Part shown: piece by piece, positions 1 to 8,990 of the stretch | Layout: each line of letters begins with the position of its first letter | Numbering within the stretch: position 1 is the first letter of the stretch | Position numbers and translations under genes: made by a program | Origin: Eubacterium sp. | GTDB taxonomy: Bacteria > Bacillota > Clostridia > Lachnospirales > Lachnospiraceae | Length of the DNA: 64,000 nucleotides | Direction of reading: 5' to 3' | NCBI GenBank assembly: GCA_017475235.1 | Contig: JAFVGA010000020.1 | Span: 1-64,000 of the forward strand | The notes under the pieces: generated by a model | Seen by the model: the letters and a program-made list of their open reading frames with translations, nothing else | Told to the model about the DNA's origin: nothing | The model's database searches: none

Positions 1-841
1 CTGATGCTGACTCAACTATAACAGCAACATTTCGTCCAGGTCTAACTGGAATGTCGTAACTTATAACTTGGTTTCCAAGAATGTCTATGTGGTGATCTAT
101 TAATCCAAGTCTGTCATAGTCTTTGCCGCGGTCCCACTCTTCAAGTTGGATGACCATATCAATGTTTGCTGTATCTAGAATACTTTCAACACCGAACAAT
201 GCCTTAACATCAATCACTCCGATACCGCGAAGTTCAATTAAGTGCTTTGTCATGTCAGGTGAAGTACCAATCAATGTTTCGTCACTTACTTTCTTAACAA
301 TAACGACATCGTCACTAACAAGTCTGTGACCGCGCTTGATAAGTTCAAGGGCAGCTTCAGATTTACCGATGCCACTCTCACCCATGATTAAAACACCTTC
401 GCCGTACACGTCTACTAAAACACCGTGAATTGTCTTCTCTGGTGCAAGTTGTACGTGAAGCCATCTAGAAAGCTCAGCATCGAAAGGTGAAGTGGCCATG
501 TCTGTAGTAGCGACTGGTACTCCGTGTTTCACTGCTGCTTCTAGCATATCTTTGTCTGGGTCAACACCTCGACAAATGATAAGGCATGGAATTCCACTGC
601 TCATCAACTTGTCATACACCCATTTTCTATTCTTTCTTTCCATATTGTCTAGGAAAGCACATTCCACATTTCCAATAACTTGAACACGCTCTTTATCGAA
701 GTGCTCAAAGAAACCTGCGAGTTGCAAAGCTGGTCTGTTAACTTCTCTAGTAGAAATCTCAACCTTTTCTGCATCTATCTCAGGTGTGCAATACTTTAAT
801 CCGTAATTGTCTATGATTTGGCTAAATTTAATACTATCCAT
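1..841 (-). CDS. hprK: HPr kinase/phosphorylase, 3'-truncated by window edge
   Basis: This enzyme phosphorylates and dephosphorylates Ser46 of HPr in the cytoplasm, the switch for carbon catabolite repression in Firmicutes. 280 codons are visible (the family is about 310 residues), so only the C-terminus is missing. A Walker A P-loop GESGIGKS lies at residues 154-161, after the His139 region. The HprK signature follows around RGIGVIDVKALFG (205-217). The ATG at 841 has a strong GGAGG ribosome site at 850-846. The gene lies 47 bp downstream of uvrC on the same strand, and an ftsH-uvrC-hprK operon is plausible. The frame is open to the window edge. Confidence 0.95.
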   Translation of the reverse strand, partial: MDSIKFSQIIDNYGLKYCTPEIDAEKVEISTREVNRPALQLAGFFEHFDKERVQVIGNVECAFLDNMERKNRKWVYDKLMSSGIPCLIICRGVDPDKDMLEAAVKHGVPVATTDMATSPFDAELSRWLHVQLAPEKTIHGVLVDVYGEGVLIMGESGIGKSEAALELIKRGHRLVSDDVVIVKKVSDETLIGTSPDMTKHLIELRGIGVIDVKALFGVESILDTANIDMVIQLEEWDRGKDYDRLGLIDHHIDILGNQVISYDIPVRPGRNVAVIVESAS

Positions 842-888
842 AATATCCTCCATAGATTAAAGATTTTAACTCCATCTTTATTATTTTA

Positions 889-2742
889 TCATTTATGAAA
901 ATACTCGTAAATGTTTTTGGCTACATTTTCTGTTATGCCATCCGCTTTTTGTAGATCATCTATGCTAGCTTCTCTAATTTTGTCGATATCTTTGAACGTC
1001 CTCATCAAAGACTTCCTCCTACTTGGTCCAACGCCTTCAATATCATCTAGAATTGAGCGGATTTCTTTTTTACCTCTGAGTCTTCTGTGATACTCAATCG
1101 CAAATCTATGAGTCTCATCTTGAATTCTCGTGATTAGTTTAAACGCTTCGCTTCGTTTGTCAATATCTATTTCTTCATTATTGAAATATAGTCCACGAGT
1201 GTTATGGTTATCATCTTTAACCATTCCACAAACTGGAATATCTAGTCCTACTTCATTTAAAACTTCTAAAGCGATATTCACCTGTCCTTTTCCGCCATCC
1301 ATCAAAAGTAGGTCTGGGAATCTAGCAAAAGAATCCATCTCATCTTTTGACTCTAGGCCGTGAGTGAAGCGTCGCAGCAACACTTCATGCATACTCGCAT
1401 AGTCATCAGGTCCTTGAACGGTCTTAATCTTAAACTTTCTGTAGTGATTTCTCTTTGGCTTTCCACCCTCGTATACGACCATCGATCCCACAGACTCATA
1501 ACCGCTAGTGTTTGAGATATCGTATGATTCAATTCTATTTATGTCAGTAACACCAATGAGATTTTCTATCTCTTTAACTGCTCCCACAGTTCTTTTTTCT
1601 TCTCTTCTGTATCTCTCTTTGTTTTGCTCAAGTAGATTCTTGGCATTCTTCTTTGCAAGCTCAACTAATTTTTCCTTCTTGCCCTTCTTTGGATTTGCAA
1701 TGTCCACCGTATAATTTAAGTTTCGACTAAGCATCTTTGCTATAAGTTCTGGCTCGTCAATCTCTTCTTGCACCAAAACTTGATGTGGAATAAACGGAGT
1801 TCCAATATAGTACTGTTTGATAAAGTTGGTTAGAATATCTTTTCCGTCATCCTCGTCGGTCTTCATATAGAAGTTTTCTCTGCCAATCAGCTTGCCGTTT
1901 CTCACAAAGAATACAACTACCACTGTTTCACCCTCGTTGGAGGCATAGGCAATAATATCTCTGTCCTCAAACTTGTGAGTGACAATCTTTTGATTGCCGG
2001 CCACATGATTGATACTTGCAATCAAATCTCTATATTCTTTGGCCTCTTCAAAGTCCTGGTTGCTTGAAGCTTCCATCATTTTCTCTTCTAGTTCATCGCG
2101 CACTTCAGTAAACTTTCCATCTAGAAAGCTCATGGCATCTTCTACATGTTTTGCGTAATCGTCTTTGCTAATCTTTCCCTGGCATGCACCGTCACACTGA
2201 CCAATATGATAGTAAAGACAAGGTCTACCGTTTTCTTTGGCGAAGCCGTCAGCATTAGCCTCCAAAGATTTATTACAGTTTCTGATTTTGTACATCTTCT
2301 GAAGTAGTTCAATAGTGTCGCGAACTGCAAGTCCGCTTGTGAAAGGACCATAGTATTTGTTCTTGTCCTTCTTCATCTTCCTTGAAAGACGAATCTTTGG
2401 AAAGTCCTCGCCCAAAGTCACTTGGATGTATGGATAAGTCTTGTCATCCATCAGCATCGTGTTGTATCTAGGGTGATACTCTTTTATTAAATTACATTCT
2501 AAAATGAGAGCCTCCAACTCAGAGTCAGTGATAATGTATTCGAAGGAATCTACATTCGATACCATCGATTTGATTTTCTGACTATGACGGGCTCCCGCTC
2601 TGAAGTATGAGCTGACTCGGCGCTTTAAGTTGATGGCTTTGCCCACGTAGATTACATCGGCGTGGGAGTTTTTCATCAAATAAACGCCTGGAGTCTGCGG
2701 TACTTTTTTTAGTTCTTCTTTTATATCAAAACTACTCATCAT
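889..2742 (-). CDS. uvrC: UvrABC excinuclease subunit C
   Basis: UvrC makes both incisions in nucleotide excision repair. The 617 residues carry the full family order: an N-terminal GIY-YIG nuclease (PGVYLM at 18-23, VIYVGKA near 30-36), a UVR UvrB-contact helix pair near 205-245, and an RNase H-like endonuclease core (ESYDISNTSG, then DGGKGQVN). It ends in a C-terminal helix-hairpin-helix pair (IEGVGPSRRK). The start overlaps the end of ftsH by 11 bp, so the two are probably translationally coupled. There are two adjacent ATG codons and the second (2739) is equally possible. Length is normal. Confidence 0.97.
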   Translation of the reverse strand: MMSSFDIKEELKKVPQTPGVYLMKNSHADVIYVGKAINLKRRVSSYFRAGARHSQKIKSMVSNVDSFEYIITDSELEALILECNLIKEYHPRYNTMLMDDKTYPYIQVTLGEDFPKIRLSRKMKKDKNKYYGPFTSGLAVRDTIELLQKMYKIRNCNKSLEANADGFAKENGRPCLYYHIGQCDGACQGKISKDDYAKHVEDAMSFLDGKFTEVRDELEEKMMEASSNQDFEEAKEYRDLIASINHVAGNQKIVTHKFEDRDIIAYASNEGETVVVVFFVRNGKLIGRENFYMKTDEDDGKDILTNFIKQYYIGTPFIPHQVLVQEEIDEPELIAKMLSRNLNYTVDIANPKKGKKEKLVELAKKNAKNLLEQNKERYRREEKRTVGAVKEIENLIGVTDINRIESYDISNTSGYESVGSMVVYEGGKPKRNHYRKFKIKTVQGPDDYASMHEVLLRRFTHGLESKDEMDSFARFPDLLLMDGGKGQVNIALEVLNEVGLDIPVCGMVKDDNHNTRGLYFNNEEIDIDKRSEAFKLITRIQDETHRFAIEYHRRLRGKKEIRSILDDIEGVGPSRRKSLMRTFKDIDKIREASIDDLQKADGITENVAKNIYEYFHK

Positions 2743-4588
2743 TCAAATGGAAAATGTCCATAAACTCTTTTCCAGTGATTGTTTCCTTCTCGTATAGATA
2801 CTCAGCAATCTTATCAAGCTTGTCTCTGTTCTCGTTTAGAAGTTTCTTCGCATCGTCGTATCTTGCTGCGAGAAGTTTCTTAACTTCATCTTCTATCTCT
2901 GTTGCAGTCTTATCACTGCAGTTAAGTCTCTTGTTTTGTCCAAGATAAGGATCTGTTATCTGCTCAAGACTCATTAGTCCAAACTTATCAGACATACCAT
3001 ACTGAGCAATCATTGAGCGAGCTGTGTCAGTTGCCTTTTCCATATCATTTGACGCGCCCGTTGTAATTGAATTAAACACAATCTCCTCTGCGGCACGACC
3101 AGCAAGAAGCATAACTAACTTAGCATCTAATTCATTCTTGCTCATCAAGAATTTCTCTTCCTCAGGAGCAGCTATAACATAGCCAAGCGATCCCATTGTA
3201 CGAGGAATAATTGTAATCTTTTGAACTGGCTCCGAATCCTTTTGGATAGCAGAAACAAGTGCGTGTCCAACTTCGTGGTAAGCCACAATCTTTTTCTCTT
3301 CCTTGCTGAGGATTCTATCCTTCTTCTCTTTACCAGCGATAACTACTTCCACAGCCTCCATCAAGTCTTCCTGTGAAATAGCTTTACGTCCCTGCTTAAC
3401 AGCATTGATTGCCGCCTCGTTCACCATATTTGCCAAATCAGATCCCACAGCACCTGAAGTGATATTTGCAATCGCTTCCAAATCAACTGTCTCATCCAAC
3501 TTCACATTTCCAGAGTGAACTTTCAAAGTTTCGATACGACCCTTTAGGTCAGGTGTATCAACAATAATTCTTCTATCAAAACGTCCTGGACGAAGAAGTG
3601 CTGGGTCCAAAACTTCTGGTCTGTTAGTTGCTGCCAAAATCAAGATTCCCTTTGTTGGATCAAATCCATCCATCTCGGCAAGTAACGCGTTAAGAGTTTG
3701 TTCTCTCTCGTCGTTTCCTCCGCCGTATCTGGAATCTCTGCTCTTACCGATGGCATCAATCTCATCGATAAATATAATACATGGCGCTTGCTGCTCTGCT
3801 TGCTTAAACAAGTCACGAACCCTTGATGCACCGACACCAACAAACATCTCAACAAAGTCTGAACCACTTAGTGAGAAGAATGGAACGTGTGCTTCGCCGG
3901 CCACGGCTCTTGCGAGCAAAGTTTTACCAGTACCTGGAGGTCCAACTAAAAGTCCGCCCTTAGGTAGCTTGGCACCAATCTCTGTATACTTTCTTGGATT
4001 GTGCAAGAAGTCCACAAGCTCAGCCACAGATTCTTTGGCTTCCTCTTGGCCAGCCACATCCTTGAATGAGACACCAGTGTCTTTTTGCACATAAACTTTG
4101 GCGTTCGATTTGCCCACGCCAAAGATTCCTCCACTGCCTCCGCCCTGACGGCGCATAAGCATAGAGAACAATAACCAGAAAATCAACAACGGCAAAATCC
4201 AAGTGAGCAAGAAGTCTAGAATTGCTCCAGAAGTGCTAGCCTGCGCACCTTTGAACTTCACGCCTTTGTATGTAGTCTTAAGTTCTGAAATAATATCTGG
4301 ATCTTTAATATCTGTTGTCCAGTATGTCATTTTAACCAAACCATTATTCTGCTTGTCTGATTTTGGAGTGATGATGATTTTGCTGTCGTCAAAGACCACT
4401 TCATCCACTACTCCTTGATCCAATAGTGAAATGAATTGATTATAAGTTATTTCTTTCTTTGTCATCGAATCATAGAAGAACGATGAAAGCAATGTAAATA
4501 GAATTGCTGCACCAAGAGCAACTACTATTAACAGTATACGCTTTTTTCTCTCTTCCGGATCCGGTTTTCTATTTTGATTGTTACTCAT
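2732..4588 (-). CDS. ftsH: ATP-dependent zinc metalloprotease FtsH
   Basis: This is a membrane-anchored AAA+ protease that degrades misfolded and regulatory membrane and cytosolic proteins. The 618-residue product has a first membrane helix near 18-38, an extracytoplasmic segment, and a second helix near 128-150. The AAA+ module follows, with Walker A GPPGTGKT and Walker B IIFIDEIDAIG, and then the zinc protease motif HEVGH. A ribosome site AAGGAG precedes the ATG closely. An extended -10 promoter lies upstream at 4623-4631. The gene heads the run ftsH-uvrC-hprK. Length and motifs are typical. Confidence 0.97.
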   Translation of the reverse strand: MSNNQNRKPDPEERKKRILLIVVALGAAILFTLLSSFFYDSMTKKEITYNQFISLLDQGVVDEVVFDDSKIIITPKSDKQNNGLVKMTYWTTDIKDPDIISELKTTYKGVKFKGAQASTSGAILDFLLTWILPLLIFWLLFSMLMRRQGGGSGGIFGVGKSNAKVYVQKDTGVSFKDVAGQEEAKESVAELVDFLHNPRKYTEIGAKLPKGGLLVGPPGTGKTLLARAVAGEAHVPFFSLSGSDFVEMFVGVGASRVRDLFKQAEQQAPCIIFIDEIDAIGKSRDSRYGGGNDEREQTLNALLAEMDGFDPTKGILILAATNRPEVLDPALLRPGRFDRRIIVDTPDLKGRIETLKVHSGNVKLDETVDLEAIANITSGAVGSDLANMVNEAAINAVKQGRKAISQEDLMEAVEVVIAGKEKKDRILSKEEKKIVAYHEVGHALVSAIQKDSEPVQKITIIPRTMGSLGYVIAAPEEEKFLMSKNELDAKLVMLLAGRAAEEIVFNSITTGASNDMEKATDTARSMIAQYGMSDKFGLMSLEQITDPYLGQNKRLNCSDKTATEIEDEVKKLLAARYDDAKKLLNENRDKLDKIAEYLYEKETITGKEFMDIFHLNDE

Positions 4589-4622
4589 TTTTTCTCCTTA
4601 TAAATAACCCTACTGAGTTACA

Positions 4623-4651
4623 ATTATACCATATTAGAATGTAAAAAACAC
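4623..4651 (-). promoter_or_regulatory. Promoter for ftsH
   Basis: The minus strand shows an extended -10 (TGG then TATAAT, 4631-4623). Any -35 is weak, the best being TGTTTT at 16 bp spacing. It leaves a leader of about 28 nt containing the ftsH ribosome site and sits just after the niaR terminator. Confidence 0.55.
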
Positions 4652-4666
4652 TTTAGGAATTGCAAT

Positions 4667-4694
4667 AAAAAAGGTTGCCTCTGCAACCTTTTTT
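4667..4694 (-). terminator. Intrinsic terminator after niaR
   Basis: A perfect 12-bp stem whose core is GGTTGC/GCAACC has a 4-nt loop and A/T tracts on both sides. The niaR stop codon lies at its edge. It ends the nadBC-niaR transcript. Confidence 0.85.
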
Positions 4695-5232
4695 AACTCC
4701 AAAAATCAACTGGCTCGTAGTCTCGTAAGGCTACTAGATAGCCGTTCTTTTGTAATTCTTCCTGAATGACATCAAGTATTTCTTCGCTGTCGGCTGTCAC
4801 TGTGTGATAATGAAAACCTGATGTTACCATCTCAAGTGGAAGTGAAATGTCACCATTAACTTCTTCCACGTACTTTTGTGCATCACGCCTTGATTTGACA
4901 CCCATATTCACTCGGATAACTCCGTACATCTTGTGATATACAAACTCATCTTCTATCTTTCCGCCCGCATCCACAATGATGTTTAATTCATCTAGCATTT
5001 TGTCGGGGTCGTGCTTAACTTTAAACACTCTAAGTGTCTTATCTTCGTTTTGAAGTAGGTATCCTCGGTTAGTGGCAATAATGTCATGGTTTGCAGCACG
5101 AAGAAGTGCGATGTCTTGCACCAAAACTTGTCTTGAGACATTAAAGTTTTTGGCGAACTTGCCACCGCTTACTGGCTCGTCACTCTCGCGAAGAATTTTT
5201 AATATTTTTTCTCTTCTAATATTGCCGTCCAT
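4693..5232 (-). CDS. niaR: Niacin-responsive NAD biosynthesis repressor NiaR
   Basis: The family senses nicotinate and represses de novo NAD genes. The 179 residues show an N-terminal HTH_11-type winged helix (about 1-60, with the stretch FAKNFNVSRQVLVQDIALLR). A C-terminal 3H domain follows, and its histidine cluster is visible as FHYHTVTA near residue 142. It starts 2 bp after the nadBC stop, so it is in the operon it probably regulates. A 17-bp palindrome upstream of the nadBC -35 is the candidate autoregulatory operator. The assignment rests on the 3H histidines plus context. Confidence 0.9.
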   Translation of the reverse strand: MDGNIRREKILKILRESDEPVSGGKFAKNFNVSRQVLVQDIALLRAANHDIIATNRGYLLQNEDKTLRVFKVKHDPDKMLDELNIIVDAGGKIEDEFVYHKMYGVIRVNMGVKSRRDAQKYVEEVNGDISLPLEMVTSGFHYHTVTADSEEILDVIQEELQKNGYLVALRDYEPVDFWS

Positions 5233-5234
5233 TT

Positions 5235-7379
5235 TTATACCCTATGTAAATTCTTCAATGAAATATCTAGACTAGGTGCTGAGTGTGTAAGTGCTCCACT
5301 TGAAACGTAGTCAACTCCCAAGTCCAATAGTTTTTCAATATTTTCTTTAGTGACATTTCCAGAAACTTCAATTTCTGCTCTTCCATCAATAACGCCGATG
5401 GCTTCTTTGATGGTGTCGTGATCCATATTGTCGAGCATAATGATATCTGCGCCTGCTTCCACAGCGTCTTTTACCATATCAATGCTTTCAACTTCCACTT
5501 CAATCTTGCGAACGAATGGCGCGTACTCTTTTGCTAGTCTGATAGCCTCTTCCACACCACCTGCAGCACTGATGTGATTGTCTTTCAAAAGTACACCATC
5601 ACTTAGGTTGTATCTATGGTTGTGACCACCGCCCACACGAACAGCATACTTTTCAAATATACGGTTATTTGGCGTAGTCTTTCTTGTATCTAGAAGTTTT
5701 GTCTTGCTTCCCTCTAGCATATCTGCAATCGTTCTTGTATATGTAGCAATTCCACTCATTCTCTGAAGATAATTAAGTGCTGTTCTCTCACCGACAAGCA
5801 AGATTCTAATATCACCACGAACTGAGCCAAGCTTCTGGCCAGCCTCTACCTTATCTCCATCCTTAACATGAAGATGAACGTTCACGTTTTCATCTAGCAT
5901 TTCGAATGCACGTTGGAATACTTGAAGTCCGCAAATAACACCATCCTCCTTACAGATAAGTTCAACCTTACCTGCTACAGCGTTTGGCATAACTGAGTTT
6001 GTTGTAACGTCCTCACTTGTCACATCTTCCTTCAACGCACTCTCAATAAGTGGGTTTACATTCATTTTTAGTGTAATTGGATCAAACATATTTGTCTCCT
6101 TTTCGTTTTCGTCTTCTATCTCTTGTAAGATTATTTTTTTATTTTCTTCTGACCATTTATCTAGGTCTTCGTATTCTGTCCAGTCGATTTTGTCGAACTT
6201 CTTCGTCTTTACTTCATCGTAGTGTTCCATCATGTCATTAGCCGCGCGCTTTGCAAAGACCATACTCTCTAGTAGCGAGTTACTTGCCAGACGATTGTGT
6301 CCGTGCACTCCGTTGCAGGCCGTTTCACCAACCGCATACAGCTGCTCCATCGAACTCTTACTATTTAGGTCAACCTTGATGCCTCCCATAAAGTAATGTT
6401 GCGCTGGGATAATTGGAATCATCTGTCTTGGAACATCGTAGCCTTGAGATTTGCAGTACTCAACTATATTTGGGAAGTGAGTTTTCAACTCCTCTGGATC
6501 AATTGGCTCAAACGATAGCCAAACGTTGTCGGCACCTTCCTTTTCCATCTCGGCAATAATGTTCTCGGTAACAATATCACGAGGCTTTAGTTCGTTTGTG
6601 AATCTCTCGCCTTTATTGTTATATAGAAGTGCTCCTTCGCCGCGGACGGATTCTGAAATCAAGAAACTTCTGTCAGGATTCTTCTCGATAAAGAATGTCG
6701 TTGGATGAGTCTGCACATAGTTTACGTTTTTAACTTTCACGCCATGGCGAATCGCGATTGCGACGCCGTCGCCGGTGATGTGTTTGAAGTTTGTGGAGTA
6801 TTTATAGATTCCACCGATACCACCGCAGGCCAAAACTGTGTAGTCGGCGTAGATCGTATCTAGTCCATCACCGTTTTTGTTTGCGATTATTCCAAAACAC
6901 CTATTGTCAGCACTTAGGATATCGACCATTGTCCAGTGTTCCTTAATGGTGATGTTCTTCTTTGCCTTGCACGCCTCATAGAGACGAGTCATTATCTCTT
7001 TTCCAGTGGCATCTTCGTGGTAGAGGATTCTCTCATTGTGATGTGCTCCCTCTTTTGTGAATTTAAGGTTTCCTTTTTCATCGCGTGTGAAATCTACACC
7101 AAGCTTGATTAAATCATCAATAAGTTCAGGCGATTCTTTAATCATCGTCTCCACTGCTTCTGGCTTGTTCATATATCCGCCAGCACGCATAGTGTCTTCG
7201 AAGTAGCTTTCGAAGTCCTCTTCGTCTCTGAGCATACAAATACCACCCTGGGCAAGGTATGAATCACTATGCTCCACAGTGTCTTTTGTAATAATCAATA
7301 TTTTTTTGTCTTCCGGAAGGTTGAGCGCACAATAAAGTCCTGCACAACCGCTTCCTACTATAAGTATGTCTGTTTTCAT
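5235..7379 (-). CDS. nadB-nadC: Fused L-aspartate oxidase / nicotinate-nucleotide pyrophosphorylase
   Basis: This is one 714-residue frame holding two de novo NAD enzymes. Residues 1 to about 430 are aspartate oxidase, with a Rossmann FAD site DILIVGSGCAGLY, the arginine motif ELKPRDIV and the FAD tail motif NGVHGHNRLASNSL. The long C-terminal helical domain of E. coli NadB is missing. Residues 431-714 are a complete quinolinate phosphoribosyltransferase (TRKTTPNNR, VGGGHNHR, LLKDNHI). The junction keeps a good internal ribosome site and ATG (6102-6087), so NadC could also be made alone. No nadA is present nearby. The start at 7379 is chosen because an upstream in-frame ATG (7400) lies inside the promoter; no Shine-Dalgarno is present. 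Confidence 0.93.
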   Translation of the reverse strand: MKTDILIVGSGCAGLYCALNLPEDKKILIITKDTVEHSDSYLAQGGICMLRDEEDFESYFEDTMRAGGYMNKPEAVETMIKESPELIDDLIKLGVDFTRDEKGNLKFTKEGAHHNERILYHEDATGKEIMTRLYEACKAKKNITIKEHWTMVDILSADNRCFGIIANKNGDGLDTIYADYTVLACGGIGGIYKYSTNFKHITGDGVAIAIRHGVKVKNVNYVQTHPTTFFIEKNPDRSFLISESVRGEGALLYNNKGERFTNELKPRDIVTENIIAEMEKEGADNVWLSFEPIDPEELKTHFPNIVEYCKSQGYDVPRQMIPIIPAQHYFMGGIKVDLNSKSSMEQLYAVGETACNGVHGHNRLASNSLLESMVFAKRAANDMMEHYDEVKTKKFDKIDWTEYEDLDKWSEENKKIILQEIEDENEKETNMFDPITLKMNVNPLIESALKEDVTSEDVTTNSVMPNAVAGKVELICKEDGVICGLQVFQRAFEMLDENVNVHLHVKDGDKVEAGQKLGSVRGDIRILLVGERTALNYLQRMSGIATYTRTIADMLEGSKTKLLDTRKTTPNNRIFEKYAVRVGGGHNHRYNLSDGVLLKDNHISAAGGVEEAIRLAKEYAPFVRKIEVEVESIDMVKDAVEAGADIIMLDNMDHDTIKEAIGVIDGRAEIEVSGNVTKENIEKLLDLGVDYVSSGALTHSAPSLDISLKNLHRV
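6087..6100 (-). promoter_or_regulatory. Internal ribosome binding site and start codon at the nadB/nadC junction
   Basis: The minus strand reads AGGAGACAAATATG exactly where the NadC domain begins (MFDPITLK). The same bases are read through in frame as Lys-Glu-Thr-Asn of the fusion. Dual production of NadBC and free NadC is possible. Confidence 0.6.
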
Positions 7380-7388
7380 GTGAGTGAA

Positions 7389-7417
7389 ATTATAGCACAT
7401 ATCTATTCATCTGACAA
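7389..7417 (-). promoter_or_regulatory. Promoter for nadBC-niaR
   Basis: TTGTCA (7417-7412), 17 bp, TATAAT (7394-7389), with TG one base before the -10. Transcription would start about 2-4 nt before the ATG at 7379, which gives an essentially leaderless mRNA. Confidence 0.75.
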
Positions 7418-7423
7418 GACAGG

Positions 7424-7440
7424 TGTAAAGACACTTTACA
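7424..7440. promoter_or_regulatory. Palindrome upstream of nadBC -35, candidate NiaR operator
   Basis: A perfect inverted repeat TGTAAAG-ACA-CTTTACA ends 6 bp upstream of the -35. Its place in a niaR-containing operon makes NiaR the natural candidate. I could not compare it with the known NiaR consensus. Confidence 0.5.
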
Positions 7441-7447
7441 GTCACAC

Positions 7448-7480
7448 AAAAAAAAGACTAGATGCTCAATCTAGTCTTTT
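7448..7480 (-). terminator. Intrinsic terminator after pepD
   Basis: The stem AAAAGACTAGAT/ATCTAGTCTTTT has a 5-nt loop and on the minus strand runs into eight T. It closes the carD-to-pepD transcript. Confidence 0.85.
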
Positions 7481-7486
7481 AAAATC

Positions 7487-8983
7487 TTATTTCAAATCTT
7501 CTAAAGTCTTTAGTATCAAGTCCCAGCACCTCTTCGCCGATAAGATACTAGCCTTCTCTGCTGTCGTGTGAATATCATCAACCTGTGGACCAAATGAAAT
7601 AGCATCTAACCCTTCAATCTTGTCCGCGAATATTCCACACTCAAGTCCTGCGTGAACTGTTCCAACTTTTGGCTCTTTTCCAAACAGCTCCTTGAAGTTG
7701 TCTGACATAATCTTTGTAATCTTCGAATCATCAATTGGCTCCCAGCCTTTGTAGCCGCCGTGTGTACTTACTTCTCCGCCGAAGATTTCAGTCAGAGCCT
7801 TAATCTGTTCAACAACATTCCACTTTGCTGTCTCCACTGTACTTCTAACTAAGAATGTAAACTTCACTCTATCGTCTAAAGTTCTAACCACTCCTAAATT
7901 GAGAGATGTCTCAACACTGTTGATATCAACATTAACTCTCTGAATTCCATTTGGCATATTTGAAAGAGCAATTATTGTTGCAAGAGTTGAACCATCACCT
8001 AATGCGCGAACATCTTGCTCGCCCACTTCATTAATGATTAGGTCTGCATTTGGATCAGTGTTCTTATACTCTGCCTTAATCTCTTCAAATGTTTCTTTAA
8101 TAATCTTTATAGTCTCATCTTTATTTTCTTCTAAAACTACAATAGCAGCTTCAGCTTCTGTTGGAATTGCATTGTCTGCCACTCCACCATCCACTGTGAT
8201 AATTCTCATTCCAACGTTTTGGAAAGTCTTGAGAAGAATGCGACCCATTGCAACGAGTCCATTCATTCTGTACTGATCGATAGCCGTTCCTGAATGTCCG
8301 CCAGTCAATCCCTCAATCTTAAACTCTATTACATATGGAGTAATAGGTTCTTTGTTGATTGGGATGTTTGCCTCGACAATAACTCCTCCTGCGCATCCAA
8401 CCACAAACTTACCTTCGTGTTGCGAATCTGCGTTTAGCAAAATTTTACCCTTTAGGTCTGATGTATCAAGTGCAGTTGCACCAATCATTCCGATTTCTTC
8501 ATCTATAGTGAATACACACTCCAATGCTGGGTGTTTTATCTCATCACTTTCTAAAATGGCAAGCATATATGCAACTGCCATTCCGTCGTCGCCGCCCAAA
8601 GTTGTTCCCTTTGCTGTGACCCATTCGTCGTGTTCGAATTCTCCCCTAAGGCCTTCCGAGTCTGATGTGTCATCCGCATGGATAATCTCTAAGTCAATGT
8701 GGTCTTTTTCCAAGTCCTTATCCACATCTTCATCTTTCACGGCAACCATATCAATATGGCCCTGCAAAATAACAGGATCAGAATTCTCGTATCCTTCTGT
8801 TGCGTCTTTAAAAATAACAACATTGTTCACATCGTCCTGACGATATTTCAAGCCGTGGTCTTCGGCGAACTTAACAACATAATCACTTATCTCTTTTGTG
8901 TTTCCTGAACCGTGTGGAATCTGGCTGAACTCCTCAAAATATTTCCACACTTCTTTTGGTTCGCAAGTTTCTAGTAATCCCAT
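7487..8983 (-). CDS. pepD: Aminoacyl-histidine dipeptidase, M20C zinc peptidase
   Basis: This cytosolic dipeptidase cleaves Xaa-His and other dipeptides. The 498 residues match the usual length of about 485. Di-zinc ligands of the M20 fold are visible as GHIDMVAVKD, GGDDGMAVAY and the catalytic DEEIGMIGA. A lid domain with GGHSGTAIDQ follows, and a late histidine lies in VHAGLECGIF. The ribosome site is GAGGT. The gene starts 7 bp after the upstream nucleotidyltransferase gene and is the last of the carD operon, with a terminator directly after it. Confidence 0.95.
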   Translation of the reverse strand: MGLLETCEPKEVWKYFEEFSQIPHGSGNTKEISDYVVKFAEDHGLKYRQDDVNNVVIFKDATEGYENSDPVILQGHIDMVAVKDEDVDKDLEKDHIDLEIIHADDTSDSEGLRGEFEHDEWVTAKGTTLGGDDGMAVAYMLAILESDEIKHPALECVFTIDEEIGMIGATALDTSDLKGKILLNADSQHEGKFVVGCAGGVIVEANIPINKEPITPYVIEFKIEGLTGGHSGTAIDQYRMNGLVAMGRILLKTFQNVGMRIITVDGGVADNAIPTEAEAAIVVLEENKDETIKIIKETFEEIKAEYKNTDPNADLIINEVGEQDVRALGDGSTLATIIALSNMPNGIQRVNVDINSVETSLNLGVVRTLDDRVKFTFLVRSTVETAKWNVVEQIKALTEIFGGEVSTHGGYKGWEPIDDSKITKIMSDNFKELFGKEPKVGTVHAGLECGIFADKIEGLDAISFGPQVDDIHTTAEKASILSAKRCWDLILKTLEDLK

Positions 8984-8990
8984 CTCTACC

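Noticed and set aside
7380-7400. In-frame upstream start for nadBC at 7400
   Set aside because: It lies between the -35 and -10 of a consensus promoter and adds residues not expected before the FAD-binding strand.
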